A stretch of DNA of 64,000 nucleotides. Origin: Culturomica sp. GTDB lineage: Bacteria > Bacteroidota > Bacteroidia > Bacteroidales > Marinifilaceae. A program made the position numbers and the translations under genes. The notes under the pieces were generated by a model, which did not search any database, was not told the DNA's origin, and worked only from the letters and a program-made list of their open reading frames with translations. This document shows positions 56,515-64,000 of the stretch, piece after piece. The stretch's first letter is position 1. Every line of letters begins with the position of its first letter. The DNA is taken from positions 1 to 64,000 of the forward strand of contig JAISVB010000034.1 in NCBI GenBank assembly GCA_031271755.1, given 5' to 3'.

Positions 56515-59226
56515 ATGATATTATCGGTTGTTTTTGAATATTTCGACAAGGCAACGGCTCCGATAAAAAAAACGGAGGCGACATTAAATGGTTTCAAAAA
56601 GACCATTGATGCAACCCAAACCTGTCTTTGGAAATTTAATCAGACGGCGGAACTGTTTGAGCAGGCGGGGAGCACGATAGAGCGGCTGGCGCAGCCGGGG
56701 TTGGAGTTCGAGGCAGCAATGGCGGAGCTGTCGTCCATTACAGGGATCGCGGGCAGAGAGCTGGAAGACCTGGGCAATGTAGCCAGACGGACAGGGAAAG
56801 CCTCGGGTCTTGGAGCGGCAGGGGCGGCAAACGCCTTCGCCATCCTGGCCTCGCAGATCGACGTTTCCAAAATCGGGATGCAGGGCCTTCAGGAACTGCA
56901 ACAAAAGACGATCACCCTCGCGCAGGCTTCGGGCCTCGGCATGCAGGAGGCTGCAGACGCGATGGCCGGGACTATTAATCAATTCGGCCTGGAGGCAGAT
57001 GCTGCCGGACGGATCATCAACGTGTTGGCTGCCGGCTCAAAATACGGAGCGGCGGAAATCCCGGATTTGGCGCAGTCGTTTAAAGTGGTGGGCGCCGCGG
57101 CCAACGCAGCGGGGTTAAGCGTAGAGCAGACGGCCGGGGCTATTGAGGTGCTTTCCCAGAACAACCTCAAAGGCGCCGAAGCGGGTACCGCCCTTCGCAA
57201 CATCGTACTCAAGATGCAGACCGCTCTCGGCGTTGACTTCCGGAAGACTTCTTTGGAGGAAGCCCTCACGCGGCTAAAGCCGCACCTCCGTGATGCTACC
57301 TATATGTCAAAACTTTTCGGGATGGAGAACGTAGCGGCAGCGCAGTTCCTTGTGGCTAACGCGGCGGACATTGGGGAGATGACGGCGGCAGTGACGGACA
57401 CAAGCGTGGCAACTGAACAGGCCGCTGTCCGCATGGATACCTGGGGGCAGCGAATCAAGGTAAATGCCGCTTATTGGAACGACTGGGCCATCGGTGTCCA
57501 AAAGAATTTTGGCAACCTGATGTACGGTTTGCAGGTCGTAGGACAGGGCCTTAGCGGGGCGATGTCGCTTGCGCCTATTTACAAGTTGGTGGTTGGAACC
57601 GGCAAGGGCGCCTGGTCGGCAGCGATGGGAGTCGTGAAATTCGGCAGTACATTGCGCATGCTTTCCATCGCCAAAGCCACGCGCTCGGCGGACGTGTATG
57701 CACGGGCGGTACAGCGGTGTGGCCGGATGGGGCGCATCGCCTCCGGAGTGCTGTCGGTTTACAATGCTGTGCTCAGTAAAGCGTTTTGGATCACTCTTAA
57801 AAACAGTATTGCAACAAAGCTCTCGGCTGCTGCCCTGTGGCTAAAGAACAAGGCTCTGACTGCCGGCTCGGTGATCGGGAAGGCCTGGAATGCCATCACC
57901 GCCCAATCCACCTGGATCCAGATGCGTCAGACGATGGCCACCAAATTGCAGACCGTCTGGACATTTATCAGTTCCAAGGCCATGCTTGCAGCCGGAGTAG
58001 CGACTGCGGCCTGGAGTAAGGCAACCGCAGCCGCTGCCTGGGTACAGGGAGGGCTTGCAAAAGCACTTATGGTTTGCCGTACGGTGATGACCGGCACCCT
58101 TCTTCCGGCGCTTACCGGAGTGATCGCTTCGACGTGGGCGTGGACGGCGGCACTCCTGGCGAACCCGTTAACGTGGATTGTCGGTCTCATCGGGGCGCTT
58201 GTTTGGGTGCTTGTTGCATGCTGGAATAAATTCGCCGGCTTCCGGGCTTTTCTACTCACCATTTGGGACGCGGTAAAAGGATTCGGGGAAGCTATCTACA
58301 ACTGGCTGGTGGCTCCTTTTAAGGAGGCCTGGGAGATAGTTGCCGGTATTGGAAAAGCGATCAAGACACTTTTTAGCGGTGGCTCCTGGAGCGATGCCGG
58401 TAAGGAACTAAAGGATGGCTTTACCGCCAGTGCAGAGGCTTATGTGGACAGCAGAAACAAGGCGGCTCATGGATTCGTCGATACGGCAAAGGGCATCGGC
58501 GGGAACTACAAAATGCACTTAAAAGAGGAGCGGGCCAAACAGGAGGCGAAGGAAAAGACAGGAAATGTAGCAGTACCTGCGGCTCCTGTTGTAAACATCG
58601 CTGCCGCGGGTCCGGCGGTGCCACCGGCAGAAGTGGCCGTTTACCCCGAGGCGTCCGGCATGGAGCTTCCGGGGATGGTTCTACCGGATGTCAGTGTATC
58701 CGCTCCCGCTCTTCCGGAAGGATCCGTTTCCCCGAAGGCGCCCCTCACGCCTCCCCCGGAGCCGGTCGTGCCGGTGGTCAGGCTGCCGCACCCGGAAGAG
58801 GCGGCCGTTTACACCGAAGCAGCCGGCACGGAACTTCCGGAGGTGGTTATGCCGGATATCAACATGCCGGGTTTCGCCCCCGAAGAGCTCGCCATGTACC
58901 CGGAATTAAACCAGCCGGCGCCCCTTATGCCGGACATTCTCGGCCTGGGTGATCCCGGGAACTACTCGGTAGAGGTTGCGCGCCAGGTGGGGCGGACAAA
59001 CAGCTATCCTGCCGCCGACACCCCCTCTTCACCGGCGACCGCCGGCGCTTCGGATGGCGCCAGAGTGTCGATCAACTTCCAGCCGGTGATCAACATCTCG
59101 GCCGAAATGACCCAGAAGGCAAAGGAAGACCTGTGGCAGGTGCTTAAAAGCCTCGGAGCGGAGATCGCCCGCCTCGTAGGAGAAGAACAGCGTAAGGAAG
59201 GGAGGACGGCGTATGCAGTTTCTTAG
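56515..59226 (+). CDS. Tail tape measure protein
   Basis: The 903-residue protein sets tail length. It has an N-terminal helical region with LEFEAAMAELSSITGIAGRE, the recurrent tape measure segment. Long helices rich in Ala, Lys and Trp follow, then a hydrophobic stretch (about residues 535-580, STWAWTAALLANPLTWIVGL). The Pro-rich region carries imperfect repeats (AVYPEASGMELPGMVLPD, AVYTEAAGTELPEVVMPD). The C-terminal domain has ARVSINFQPVINISAEMTQK. The gene begins 26 nt downstream of the opposite-strand membrane gene's start codon. It overlaps the gpU-like gene by 14 nt. Confidence 0.9.
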   Translation: MILSVVFEYFDKATAPIKKTEATLNGFKKTIDATQTCLWKFNQTAELFEQAGSTIERLAQPGLEFEAAMAELSSITGIAGRELEDLGNVARRTGKASGLGAAGAANAFAILASQIDVSKIGMQGLQELQQKTITLAQASGLGMQEAADAMAGTINQFGLEADAAGRIINVLAAGSKYGAAEIPDLAQSFKVVGAAANAAGLSVEQTAGAIEVLSQNNLKGAEAGTALRNIVLKMQTALGVDFRKTSLEEALTRLKPHLRDATYMSKLFGMENVAAAQFLVANAADIGEMTAAVTDTSVATEQAAVRMDTWGQRIKVNAAYWNDWAIGVQKNFGNLMYGLQVVGQGLSGAMSLAPIYKLVVGTGKGAWSAAMGVVKFGSTLRMLSIAKATRSADVYARAVQRCGRMGRIASGVLSVYNAVLSKAFWITLKNSIATKLSAAALWLKNKALTAGSVIGKAWNAITAQSTWIQMRQTMATKLQTVWTFISSKAMLAAGVATAAWSKATAAAAWVQGGLAKALMVCRTVMTGTLLPALTGVIASTWAWTAALLANPLTWIVGLIGALVWVLVACWNKFAGFRAFLLTIWDAVKGFGEAIYNWLVAPFKEAWEIVAGIGKAIKTLFSGGSWSDAGKELKDGFTASAEAYVDSRNKAAHGFVDTAKGIGGNYKMHLKEERAKQEAKEKTGNVAVPAAPVVNIAAAGPAVPPAEVAVYPEASGMELPGMVLPDVSVSAPALPEGSVSPKAPLTPPPEPVVPVVRLPHPEEAAVYTEAAGTELPEVVMPDINMPGFAPEELAMYPELNQPAPLMPDILGLGDPGNYSVEVARQVGRTNSYPAADTPSSPATAGASDGARVSINFQPVINISAEMTQKAKEDLWQVLKSLGAEIARLVGEEQRKEGRTAYAVS

Positions 59227-59668
59227 ATTTGGAAAAATGGAACTCACGGCGCTGGACGGTGTGAGCGCCTTTGAGGAAACCGCCGGCTACACCTTTTCGG
59301 AGCAGGCGATCGCAACCGGGAAGCCTGTCCTCCAGGCGATGGGCGAAACCCTCTCCGAGGTAACGCTCAGTATCACCCTCCGGAAACAGTTGGGCCACGA
59401 TGTAACCGACTTCCTTTCCCGGATCAATACCCTCCGGAAAAGCGGTAAGCCCCAGCGCCTGGTTTTCGGAAGCGGAACCTACCAGGGGGATTATGTCATA
59501 ACGGGGATCACAACGTCCGTTATCAAGACGTCGGCGACCGGTGAGATCGTGGCGGCTGATCTCCAGCTCTCGCTCAAAGAACATGCCGACCGGGTGGTGA
59601 TCGCACAGAAAAACGTTGAATCCAGGCCGTCCGGGGAGGCTTCTAACAGAAAGGTAACAGAGAAATGA
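59213..59668 (+). CDS. P2 gpU-like tail protein
   Basis: The 151-residue protein MQFLRFGKMELTALDGVSAF has the gpU pattern. It starts with a short strand, then 'sEvtLSitLrkqlg.dvtdFLsrintLrksGkpqrLvfGsGtyqGdyvI', followed by a 'LQLSLKEHAD' strand. In P2 gpU lies at the tail terminus or baseplate region. It overlaps the tape measure stop and is coupled to the gpX gene by ATGA. Confidence 0.85.
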   Translation: MQFLRFGKMELTALDGVSAFEETAGYTFSEQAIATGKPVLQAMGETLSEVTLSITLRKQLGHDVTDFLSRINTLRKSGKPQRLVFGSGTYQGDYVITGITTSVIKTSATGEIVAADLQLSLKEHADRVVIAQKNVESRPSGEASNRKVTEK

Positions 59669-59877
59669 AGGTGACAGTAACAAAATTCGGCGACCGGTGG
59701 GATCTTTTGGCCTACGATCTTTTGGGATCGGCCGGCCGGGTGGCCGAACTCATGGCCGCCAATCCCCACCTTATAAGCCTCTCCGAGGACACACTCCCGG
59801 AAGGGGTGGAAATCATCATCCCCGAGATAACGGCGGAAGAAGAAACGATCACAAAAGTAAAAGCCCCGTGGAGGTAG
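59665..59877 (+). CDS. Tail protein X (gpX, LysM-like)
   Basis: The 70-residue protein starts MKVTVTKFGDRWDLLAYDLL and contains AELMAANPHLISLSEDTLPEGVEIIIPEI. This is a LysM-like fold, as in P2 gpX and the Mu counterpart, that helps attach the baseplate hub. It is ATGA-coupled to gpU and 4 nt from gpD. The short length is normal. Confidence 0.88.
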   Translation: MKVTVTKFGDRWDLLAYDLLGSAGRVAELMAANPHLISLSEDTLPEGVEIIIPEITAEEETITKVKAPWR

Positions 59878-59881
59878 ATGT

Positions 59882-60862
59882 ATGAAAGGATTGAAACCGG
59901 TTGTAATTATCCGCTATGCGGACAAAAACGTGACGTCGGACTTCGCGCCGATCCTTACAGGTGTTTCCTTCCGGGACTACCTCGAAGGCCGCGCCTCTTC
60001 GATCGAATTACAGTTGTCAAATGCCAAAGGCTTCTTTTTCGGCGACTGGTACCCGGAGGTGGCCGATAAGATTTCACTCCGGATCGGCTACGAGGGTTTG
60101 GAGATGATGGACTGCGGCACCTTCTGGGTGGACGAAATAAAACTAACCGGCGGCCGGGGAGGTGATGAGTGTACCATCTCGGCGATGTCGATCAAGCCGG
60201 GCGCCCTGCACGGCCCCAAGAAACGCATCCACCACCCCATCGGGGAGCTAAAGGACTTTGCCGGGAAGGTAGCTGCGGAGCTGGAGTTAAAGGTGGCGGG
60301 CGATATGGCCGGAACGTGGGGCGGCTTTCAAAAGGACGAAACGGACATAGAGCTCTGTTACCGCATCGCCAAAGAAACGGGATGTGTTCTAAAGGTCGAA
60401 GGGGACACACTCGTGTTCACAGGCCTCTACGCCATCCAGAAGCAGAAGGAAGAGCCGGAGAAAGTGCTGGAGATACCCCGGGGGAACGTTCTTTCCTACG
60501 ATGTCAGTAACAAAGCGGCCGGCCGGATCACCGGGTGTACGGTGAAATGGCGGGATGTAAAGACAAAAAAAGAGTACTCCGGAAGTTACGACGCCGGTCT
60601 CCCGGGCGGAGGCAGCGCCCTCATCTGGGAAGAGGTGGACAGTGACAGCGCCGCCGCCCAGAAGGCAAAAGACTATGTCACTGACCGCAATAAAAAAGGC
60701 GAGGAGTTTTCGATGTCACTCATGGGAGATGTCAGGCTTCGCGCCGGGATATGTGTCCGACTGAAAGGGTTCGGGCGGTTTGATAAGAGTTACTACATCG
60801 CGGAGGCGACACATTCGATCTCTTCTTCGGGCTACACAACAAACATTACACTGCGGGTATGA
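59882..60862 (+). CDS. Baseplate hub protein (late control gpD family)
   Basis: The 326-residue protein carries the gpD/gp27-like hub domains. A first barrel reads PILTGVSFRDYLEGRASSIELQLSNAKGFFFGDWYP, and the middle has FWVDEIKLTGGRGGDECTISAMS. A LysM-like or helical part follows, with KDFAGKVAAELELKV and ELCYRIAKETGCVLKVEGD. The C-terminal strand region is SYYIAEATHSISSSGYTT. It lies between gpX and gpV as in Mu and P2. The stop overlaps gpV by ATGA. Confidence 0.92.
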   Translation: MKGLKPVVIIRYADKNVTSDFAPILTGVSFRDYLEGRASSIELQLSNAKGFFFGDWYPEVADKISLRIGYEGLEMMDCGTFWVDEIKLTGGRGGDECTISAMSIKPGALHGPKKRIHHPIGELKDFAGKVAAELELKVAGDMAGTWGGFQKDETDIELCYRIAKETGCVLKVEGDTLVFTGLYAIQKQKEEPEKVLEIPRGNVLSYDVSNKAAGRITGCTVKWRDVKTKKEYSGSYDAGLPGGGSALIWEEVDSDSAAAQKAKDYVTDRNKKGEEFSMSLMGDVRLRAGICVRLKGFGRFDKSYYIAEATHSISSSGYTTNITLRV

Positions 60863-61380
60863 CGGGAGGTATGATCGAAACGGGCGAAGTAAAGGAGAGG
60901 AAAGAAAACGGGGTTGTCCTCGTGGAATTTTCGCAGCTTGGAACCGAAGGTGAGTGCCTCGTACTCCAGCCGACAACGGGACAAAACAATGTCTTTGTAC
61001 TGCCGTCGGTGGGTACACAGGTAGTTTGCTGGCTCGAAAGCGGGAAAAACATTTGCCTCGGGGCCCTCTTTTCCGCCGAGGAGAAGGCGCCCGACGGCGC
61101 TGATCCGGACGGAGAGCTCCGGCAGTTCGGTGACTCGGAACTGCAATTAAAGGAGGGGGCTGCCTCGGTGAAGCAGGGAGAGGCGGCGCTGGAACTTTCC
61201 GGGGGAAAGGCGGGCTTAAAAAATGCCGACACGGATTTAAAGACCATTTTAAAGGAGGTTTTAAAGGCTTTAAAAGGCCTTACGGTCGCGACCTCTATGG
61301 GGCCCTCCGGAACGCCTCTCCCTCCCACACAGCAGGCAGTTAGTAAGATAGAACAATTGGTCGATAAACTATTAAATTAA
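60859..61380 (+). CDS. Baseplate spike protein (gpV-like)
   Basis: The 173-residue protein has the gpV OB-fold (ETGEVKERKENGVVLVEFSQ, LVLQPTTGQNNVFVLPSVGTQVVCWLESG). A repetitive strand region follows (ELQLKEGAASVKQGEAALELSGGKAGLKNADTD), as expected for a beta-helical membrane-piercing spike. The C-terminus is helical (TILKEVLKALKGLTV) and is encoded by a TTTAAA-rich array. gpV punctures the outer membrane after sheath contraction. It is coupled to gpD by ATGA. Confidence 0.9.
   Translation: MTGGMIETGEVKERKENGVVLVEFSQLGTEGECLVLQPTTGQNNVFVLPSVGTQVVCWLESGKNICLGALFSAEEKAPDGADPDGELRQFGDSELQLKEGAASVKQGEAALELSGGKAGLKNADTDLKTILKEVLKALKGLTVATSMGPSGTPLPPTQQAVSKIEQLVDKLLN
61235..61275. repeat. Phased TTTAAA array 5 (coding)
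   Basis: TTTAAA-like steps are centred near 61238, 61250, 61261 and 61271 (10-12 bp apart), with another CTTAAA 20 bp upstream. The array is inside the gpV gene, where it is read as a Leu/Lys helix. Confidence 0.6.
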
Positions 61381-61387
61381 ACCGGGT

Positions 61388-61621
61388 ATGGCTTTAGTTG
61401 TAAGTACATTAAAAGCGGATCTTCTCTCTATCTTGACAGAGATGCGGAAGAAAACAGAGGTCGCAGACGATGAGATCGCCGGAAAGCTGGCGGCGGCCTT
61501 CGACAAATACATCAAGACGGCAACGGTGACGGTGGCGGCAGGGATAGCGGTTTCCACAGCGGGAAGCCCGTCGGCACAGACCGGGGCTACGACAGCCCCC
61601 GGAACAGGTACAATTAGCTAA
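61388..61621 (+). CDS. Small hypothetical phage protein (77 aa)
   Basis: The protein starts MALVVSTLKADLLSILTEMR, has a helical front half and a low-complexity Ala/Thr/Gly/Ser tail (AGSPSAQTGATTAPGTGTIS). It lies between the spike and baseplate J genes, 7 nt and 11 nt away. No domain is recognised. The position suggests a structural or assembly accessory. Confidence 0.6.
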   Translation: MALVVSTLKADLLSILTEMRKKTEVADDEIAGKLAAAFDKYIKTATVTVAAGIAVSTAGSPSAQTGATTAPGTGTIS

Positions 61622-61632
61622 ACACACACAAG

Positions 61633-62469
61633 ATGGCAGATATTGAATTTATAAGCAAAGCCCCGGAGATGATCCTGGAAGAGATGATCGCCGAGTACCA
61701 GCGCCTTGCCGGAGTGAAGCTCCAGCCGGCGGACGCTGAGATGATACTCATTAATTGCATGGCCTACCGGGAGGTGATCCTCAGGGGCGGGATGGAGAAC
61801 CTAATGCGGCAGAATTTTGTGCAGTACGCAACCGGAGAGAACCTCGACAACTGGGGCGCCCTCTGGGGGACAGGAAGGGAACAGGGCGAAACGGACGACG
61901 AATACCGGGTACGCATCCTTTCGGTGGCCAAAGGAACCATCGGCACAAAGGCTGCCTATTTCGCCCGGATCAAAGCCGTGCCCGGCGTGTCGGACATCCT
62001 GATCATTCAAAAGTTCGAGGAGAGCATACTCCCGCCGGGCTACGTTCGCCTCATCCCTATCATGGAAACAACCTCTGCAAATATGGTTTCAGGTGGCGGG
62101 GTGCACGATGCCGCCCTGGAGAGAAGCGTTCTGGAATCCATCACGGCCAAAGATTTCGGTATCGTTGGGCCGGTATTTGTGTTTCAGGCAGCCGTGCCCG
62201 TGCCGGTGAGTGGCAGTGTAGAGGTGCGGCAGGTTTACGGTTCCACCGATGAGCAGGTAAAGCGTAATGTGGCCCTTAAAATAGAGGAGTATTTCGGGGA
62301 GATCTCTAAAACCTTTAGCGGCAAATTCGGCGTGTTTGACCTGGAAAGAAAGGTGCTCGAAGCCGAAGGGGTCAGCCGGGTGACACGCATGGATTTTTTC
62401 GATATTCCGGTGACTGATACGGGCGAGTTTTATTCACAGGGTAATGTAATCGTAAACTTAAACAAATGA
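61633..62469 (+). CDS. Baseplate protein J (Mu gp47-like)
   Basis: The 278-residue protein has the baseplate J pattern. An N-terminal arm leads into AYREVILRGGMENLMRQNFV and the conserved ATGENLDNWGALWGTGREQGETDDEYRVRIL. KAYF-like alpha/beta segments (GTIGTKAAYFARIKAVPGVSDILI) and a C-terminal domain ending RVTRMDFFDIPVTDTGEFYS follow. It forms the outer part of the baseplate wedge. The start of the gp48-like gene overlaps the stop by 4 nt. Confidence 0.92.
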   Translation: MADIEFISKAPEMILEEMIAEYQRLAGVKLQPADAEMILINCMAYREVILRGGMENLMRQNFVQYATGENLDNWGALWGTGREQGETDDEYRVRILSVAKGTIGTKAAYFARIKAVPGVSDILIIQKFEESILPPGYVRLIPIMETTSANMVSGGGVHDAALERSVLESITAKDFGIVGPVFVFQAAVPVPVSGSVEVRQVYGSTDEQVKRNVALKIEEYFGEISKTFSGKFGVFDLERKVLEAEGVSRVTRMDFFDIPVTDTGEFYSQGNVIVNLNK

Positions 62470-63023
62470 CACTGATCCCCGAAAGCATAGAAGCGTACAA
62501 CACGCGAGCACTGGATATAACCTTTAAAAACCGGCTTATAAATACCGGCCCGCAGGGGCTGCGTATTGATCTCGAAAAAGAGACTGACCTTGTGAAGCTC
62601 GGCCTGTGGCTGGAACAGTTTGGAATCCCGTCGGAACTCCTGCCCGATGATCTGTCGGAGTTTGGCTTCCGGGTACTCTTGCAAAAAGTGATGCGGATTT
62701 ACCGCCTCTCCGGAACGCCGCTCTCGATTGTGTTGCTGGCGGAAGCATTACAGGCCAGTGGAGCGAAAGTGGGCAGGAGTTGTTATGTCGTGTCATACGA
62801 CGGCGGGATCCGGCACAATAGCGCCTTCCGGTACGATGCAGGACAGGAGTTCAAATCGTTTGCCGTCGATGTGCATGTAGATGGTATAAGCGAGGCCGGG
62901 AAGGCGGAGTTTGAAACCCGCTTCCGTTCACTGTTCCGGGTTTTCCAGCCGGTAGGCCTGTTCCTTCGGGAGGTGAATTTTTCAGGCGTTTTTGATGTGA
63001 CATTTGATTCAACTTTTAACTAA
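62466..63023 (+). CDS. Baseplate wedge tail protein I (Mu gp48-like)
   Basis: The 185-residue protein starts MTLIPESIEAYNTRALDITF, has LWLEQFGIPSELLPDDLSEFGFR and RIYRLSGTPLSIVLLAEALQ, and ends with a beta-rich part with FRVFQPVGLFLREVNFSG. The layout and place between gp47 and the tail fibre fit the tail protein I group, which connects fibres to the baseplate. ATGA-type coupling with gp47 supports a joint complex. Conservation is too low for a fully firm name. Confidence 0.82.
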   Translation: MTLIPESIEAYNTRALDITFKNRLINTGPQGLRIDLEKETDLVKLGLWLEQFGIPSELLPDDLSEFGFRVLLQKVMRIYRLSGTPLSIVLLAEALQASGAKVGRSCYVVSYDGGIRHNSAFRYDAGQEFKSFAVDVHVDGISEAGKAEFETRFRSLFRVFQPVGLFLREVNFSGVFDVTFDSTFN

Positions 63024-63029
63024 ATAAAA

Positions 63030-64000
63030 ATGAGTGCGTTAATAAACAACATTAAGCGACTGGCCGGCATGGTCAGGAACGAAACAGCATCGGGCGGGAA
63101 TAATGCTCACCGGGTGGGTGGTCTCTTCGAAGAGATCGCCGCGGAACTGGAGATGAAGTACGACAAAAAAGAGATGGACAACTTCGTCAAAGACTTGTCC
63201 TACAAAAAACTGGACAAAACGGGTGACGGGAAAGAGGTAACAGTAACCTTTGCCGGTGCCGGAGCACGTGAAAACGCCGCCTCCGGTGATACACTGGCCG
63301 TACTTTTCGGCAAGGTGCAAAAGTGGTTTACAGACCTTAAAAGTGTGGCATTCTCGGGAGAGGCAAAGGACCTCTCGACAGATGCTTCGCACCGCTTAGT
63401 GTCGGACGAAGAAAAGGCCGGATGGAACGGCAAGGCCGCCGGATCGCACCGGCACCCGGCCGGCCAGATTGACGAAGAAGAGGACAGACGTTTTATGACG
63501 GACGCAGAACGGGTGAAGGTGGCGGATACCTACACAAAGGAGGAAACGTACACCCGCGGGGAAGTGAACACCGGGGATGCCGGAGTGCTGGCGCTGGCAA
63601 AGGAGTACGCCAGCCAAAAGATAGCGGAAGTGATCGGCAGTTCACCGGAGGCATTGAATACGCTGTATGAATTAGCAACCGCCCTGAACAACGACCCGAA
63701 TTTTGCAACAAGCATTATGGCACTGATTGCAGGGAAAGCGGACGGATGGCACCAGCACACACGGGCGCAAATAACCGATTTTCCGACCTCTCTACCTGCT
63801 TCCGACGTGTACGACTGGGCAAAACAACCGGGCAAGCCGGGATATACACCGGGAGAGGTCGGCGCCGCCACTTCTGACCATAATCACGACGACACTTATC
63901 AGCCGGCGGGAAACTATGCCCCTGATGTTCACCGACACAACTGGAACGAAATAGATGCTGTGCCGGACTTTACAGATTCCATTAAGCCGGGTACCCTGCC
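63030..64000 (+). CDS. Tail fibre protein, 5' part (runs off the window)
   Basis: The frame opens at ATG 63030 and stays open to the last base, about 323 codons, so only the N-terminal part is seen. It starts MSALINNIKRLAGMVRNETA, followed by helices and repeated short units (VSDEEKAGWNGKAAGSHRHP, MTDAERVKVADTYTKEETYT, GHTH-like WHQHTRAQITDFPTSLPA, HNHDDTYQPAG, HRHNWNEI). His-x-His turns and 'aqItdfP' units of this type are typical of trimeric fibre shafts. It follows gp48 by 6 nt. The receptor-binding end lies beyond the window. Confidence 0.85.
   Translation, partial: MSALINNIKRLAGMVRNETASGGNNAHRVGGLFEEIAAELEMKYDKKEMDNFVKDLSYKKLDKTGDGKEVTVTFAGAGARENAASGDTLAVLFGKVQKWFTDLKSVAFSGEAKDLSTDASHRLVSDEEKAGWNGKAAGSHRHPAGQIDEEEDRRFMTDAERVKVADTYTKEETYTRGEVNTGDAGVLALAKEYASQKIAEVIGSSPEALNTLYELATALNNDPNFATSIMALIAGKADGWHQHTRAQITDFPTSLPASDVYDWAKQPGKPGYTPGEVGAATSDHNHDDTYQPAGNYAPDVHRHNWNEIDAVPDFTDSIKPGTL

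Overview
The window is a chromosomal segment of a Bacteroidota (Bacteroidales-type) bacterium with a moderately GC-rich genome. The evidence is the murD-ftsW-murG-murC-ftsQ-ftsA-ftsZ order, GH92/GH89 glycosidases of the kind carried by glycan-foraging Bacteroidales, -7 boxes of the form TAnnTTTG, weak or absent Shine-Dalgarno sequences, and a DUF6266-like protein. The genus cannot be fixed from the sequence alone.

Positions 1-14872 (+ strand) hold the end of the division and cell wall (dcw) cluster: partial murD, ftsW, murG, murC, ftsQ, ftsA and then two clearly diverged ftsZ genes in tandem. They are followed by a DEAD-box RNA helicase, engB, a MORN-repeat protein, xseA, xseB and a PBP4-type dacB. 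Positions 14890-22895 (- strand) form a compact glycan operon: a GH89 alpha-N-acetylglucosaminidase, an HGSNAT-like membrane acetyltransferase and two GH92 alpha-mannosidases. Positions 23213-24143 are queD-queE (7-deazaguanine synthesis). Positions 24391-27864 are an AT-richer accessory island with an SPL-like radical SAM protein, a DUF6266-like protein, remnants of a type I restriction locus (an HsdS tail) and RhuM. Positions 27892-28609 are a decayed glycosidase pseudogene. Then, on the - strand, come clpX, clpP and an overlapping gene string ROK kinase > GH92 > ispD > Wzi-like. A leader region upstream of ROK (35978-36122) holds two promoter-like boxes, a five-codon ORF and an intrinsic terminator.

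From about 37000 to beyond the right edge lies a Mu-like transposable prophage with a contractile tail. Its early region has a repressor (- strand), a Ner-like protein, MuA-like transposase, MuB-like ATPase, GemA-like and Mor-like proteins, and DUF3164. The packaging and portal block (43979-49324) is on the opposite strand. The capsid, lysis and tail genes (49388 to the end) are on the + strand again. The tail module follows Mu/P2 logic: terminator, gp25, sheath, tube, frameshifted assembly chaperone, tape measure, gpU, gpX, gpD, gpV, gp47, gp48 and a tail fibre that runs off the window.

The main unusual points are these. (1) Two divergent FtsZ proteins sit in one dcw cluster. (2) GH89 is coupled to an HGSNAT-like acetyltransferase that keeps the catalytic His. 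(3) The portal gene ends on an A AAA AAG slippery heptamer, and a minor head protein with no start codon continues in the -1 frame. (4) That head protein carries an R-S-E ADP-ribosyltransferase domain. (5) Five arrays of TTTAAA spaced 10-12 bp apart recur across the prophage in coding and non-coding DNA. (6) A tRNA-like minihelix lies just upstream of the transposase gene. (7) There is a candidate one-protein spanin beside the endolysin.
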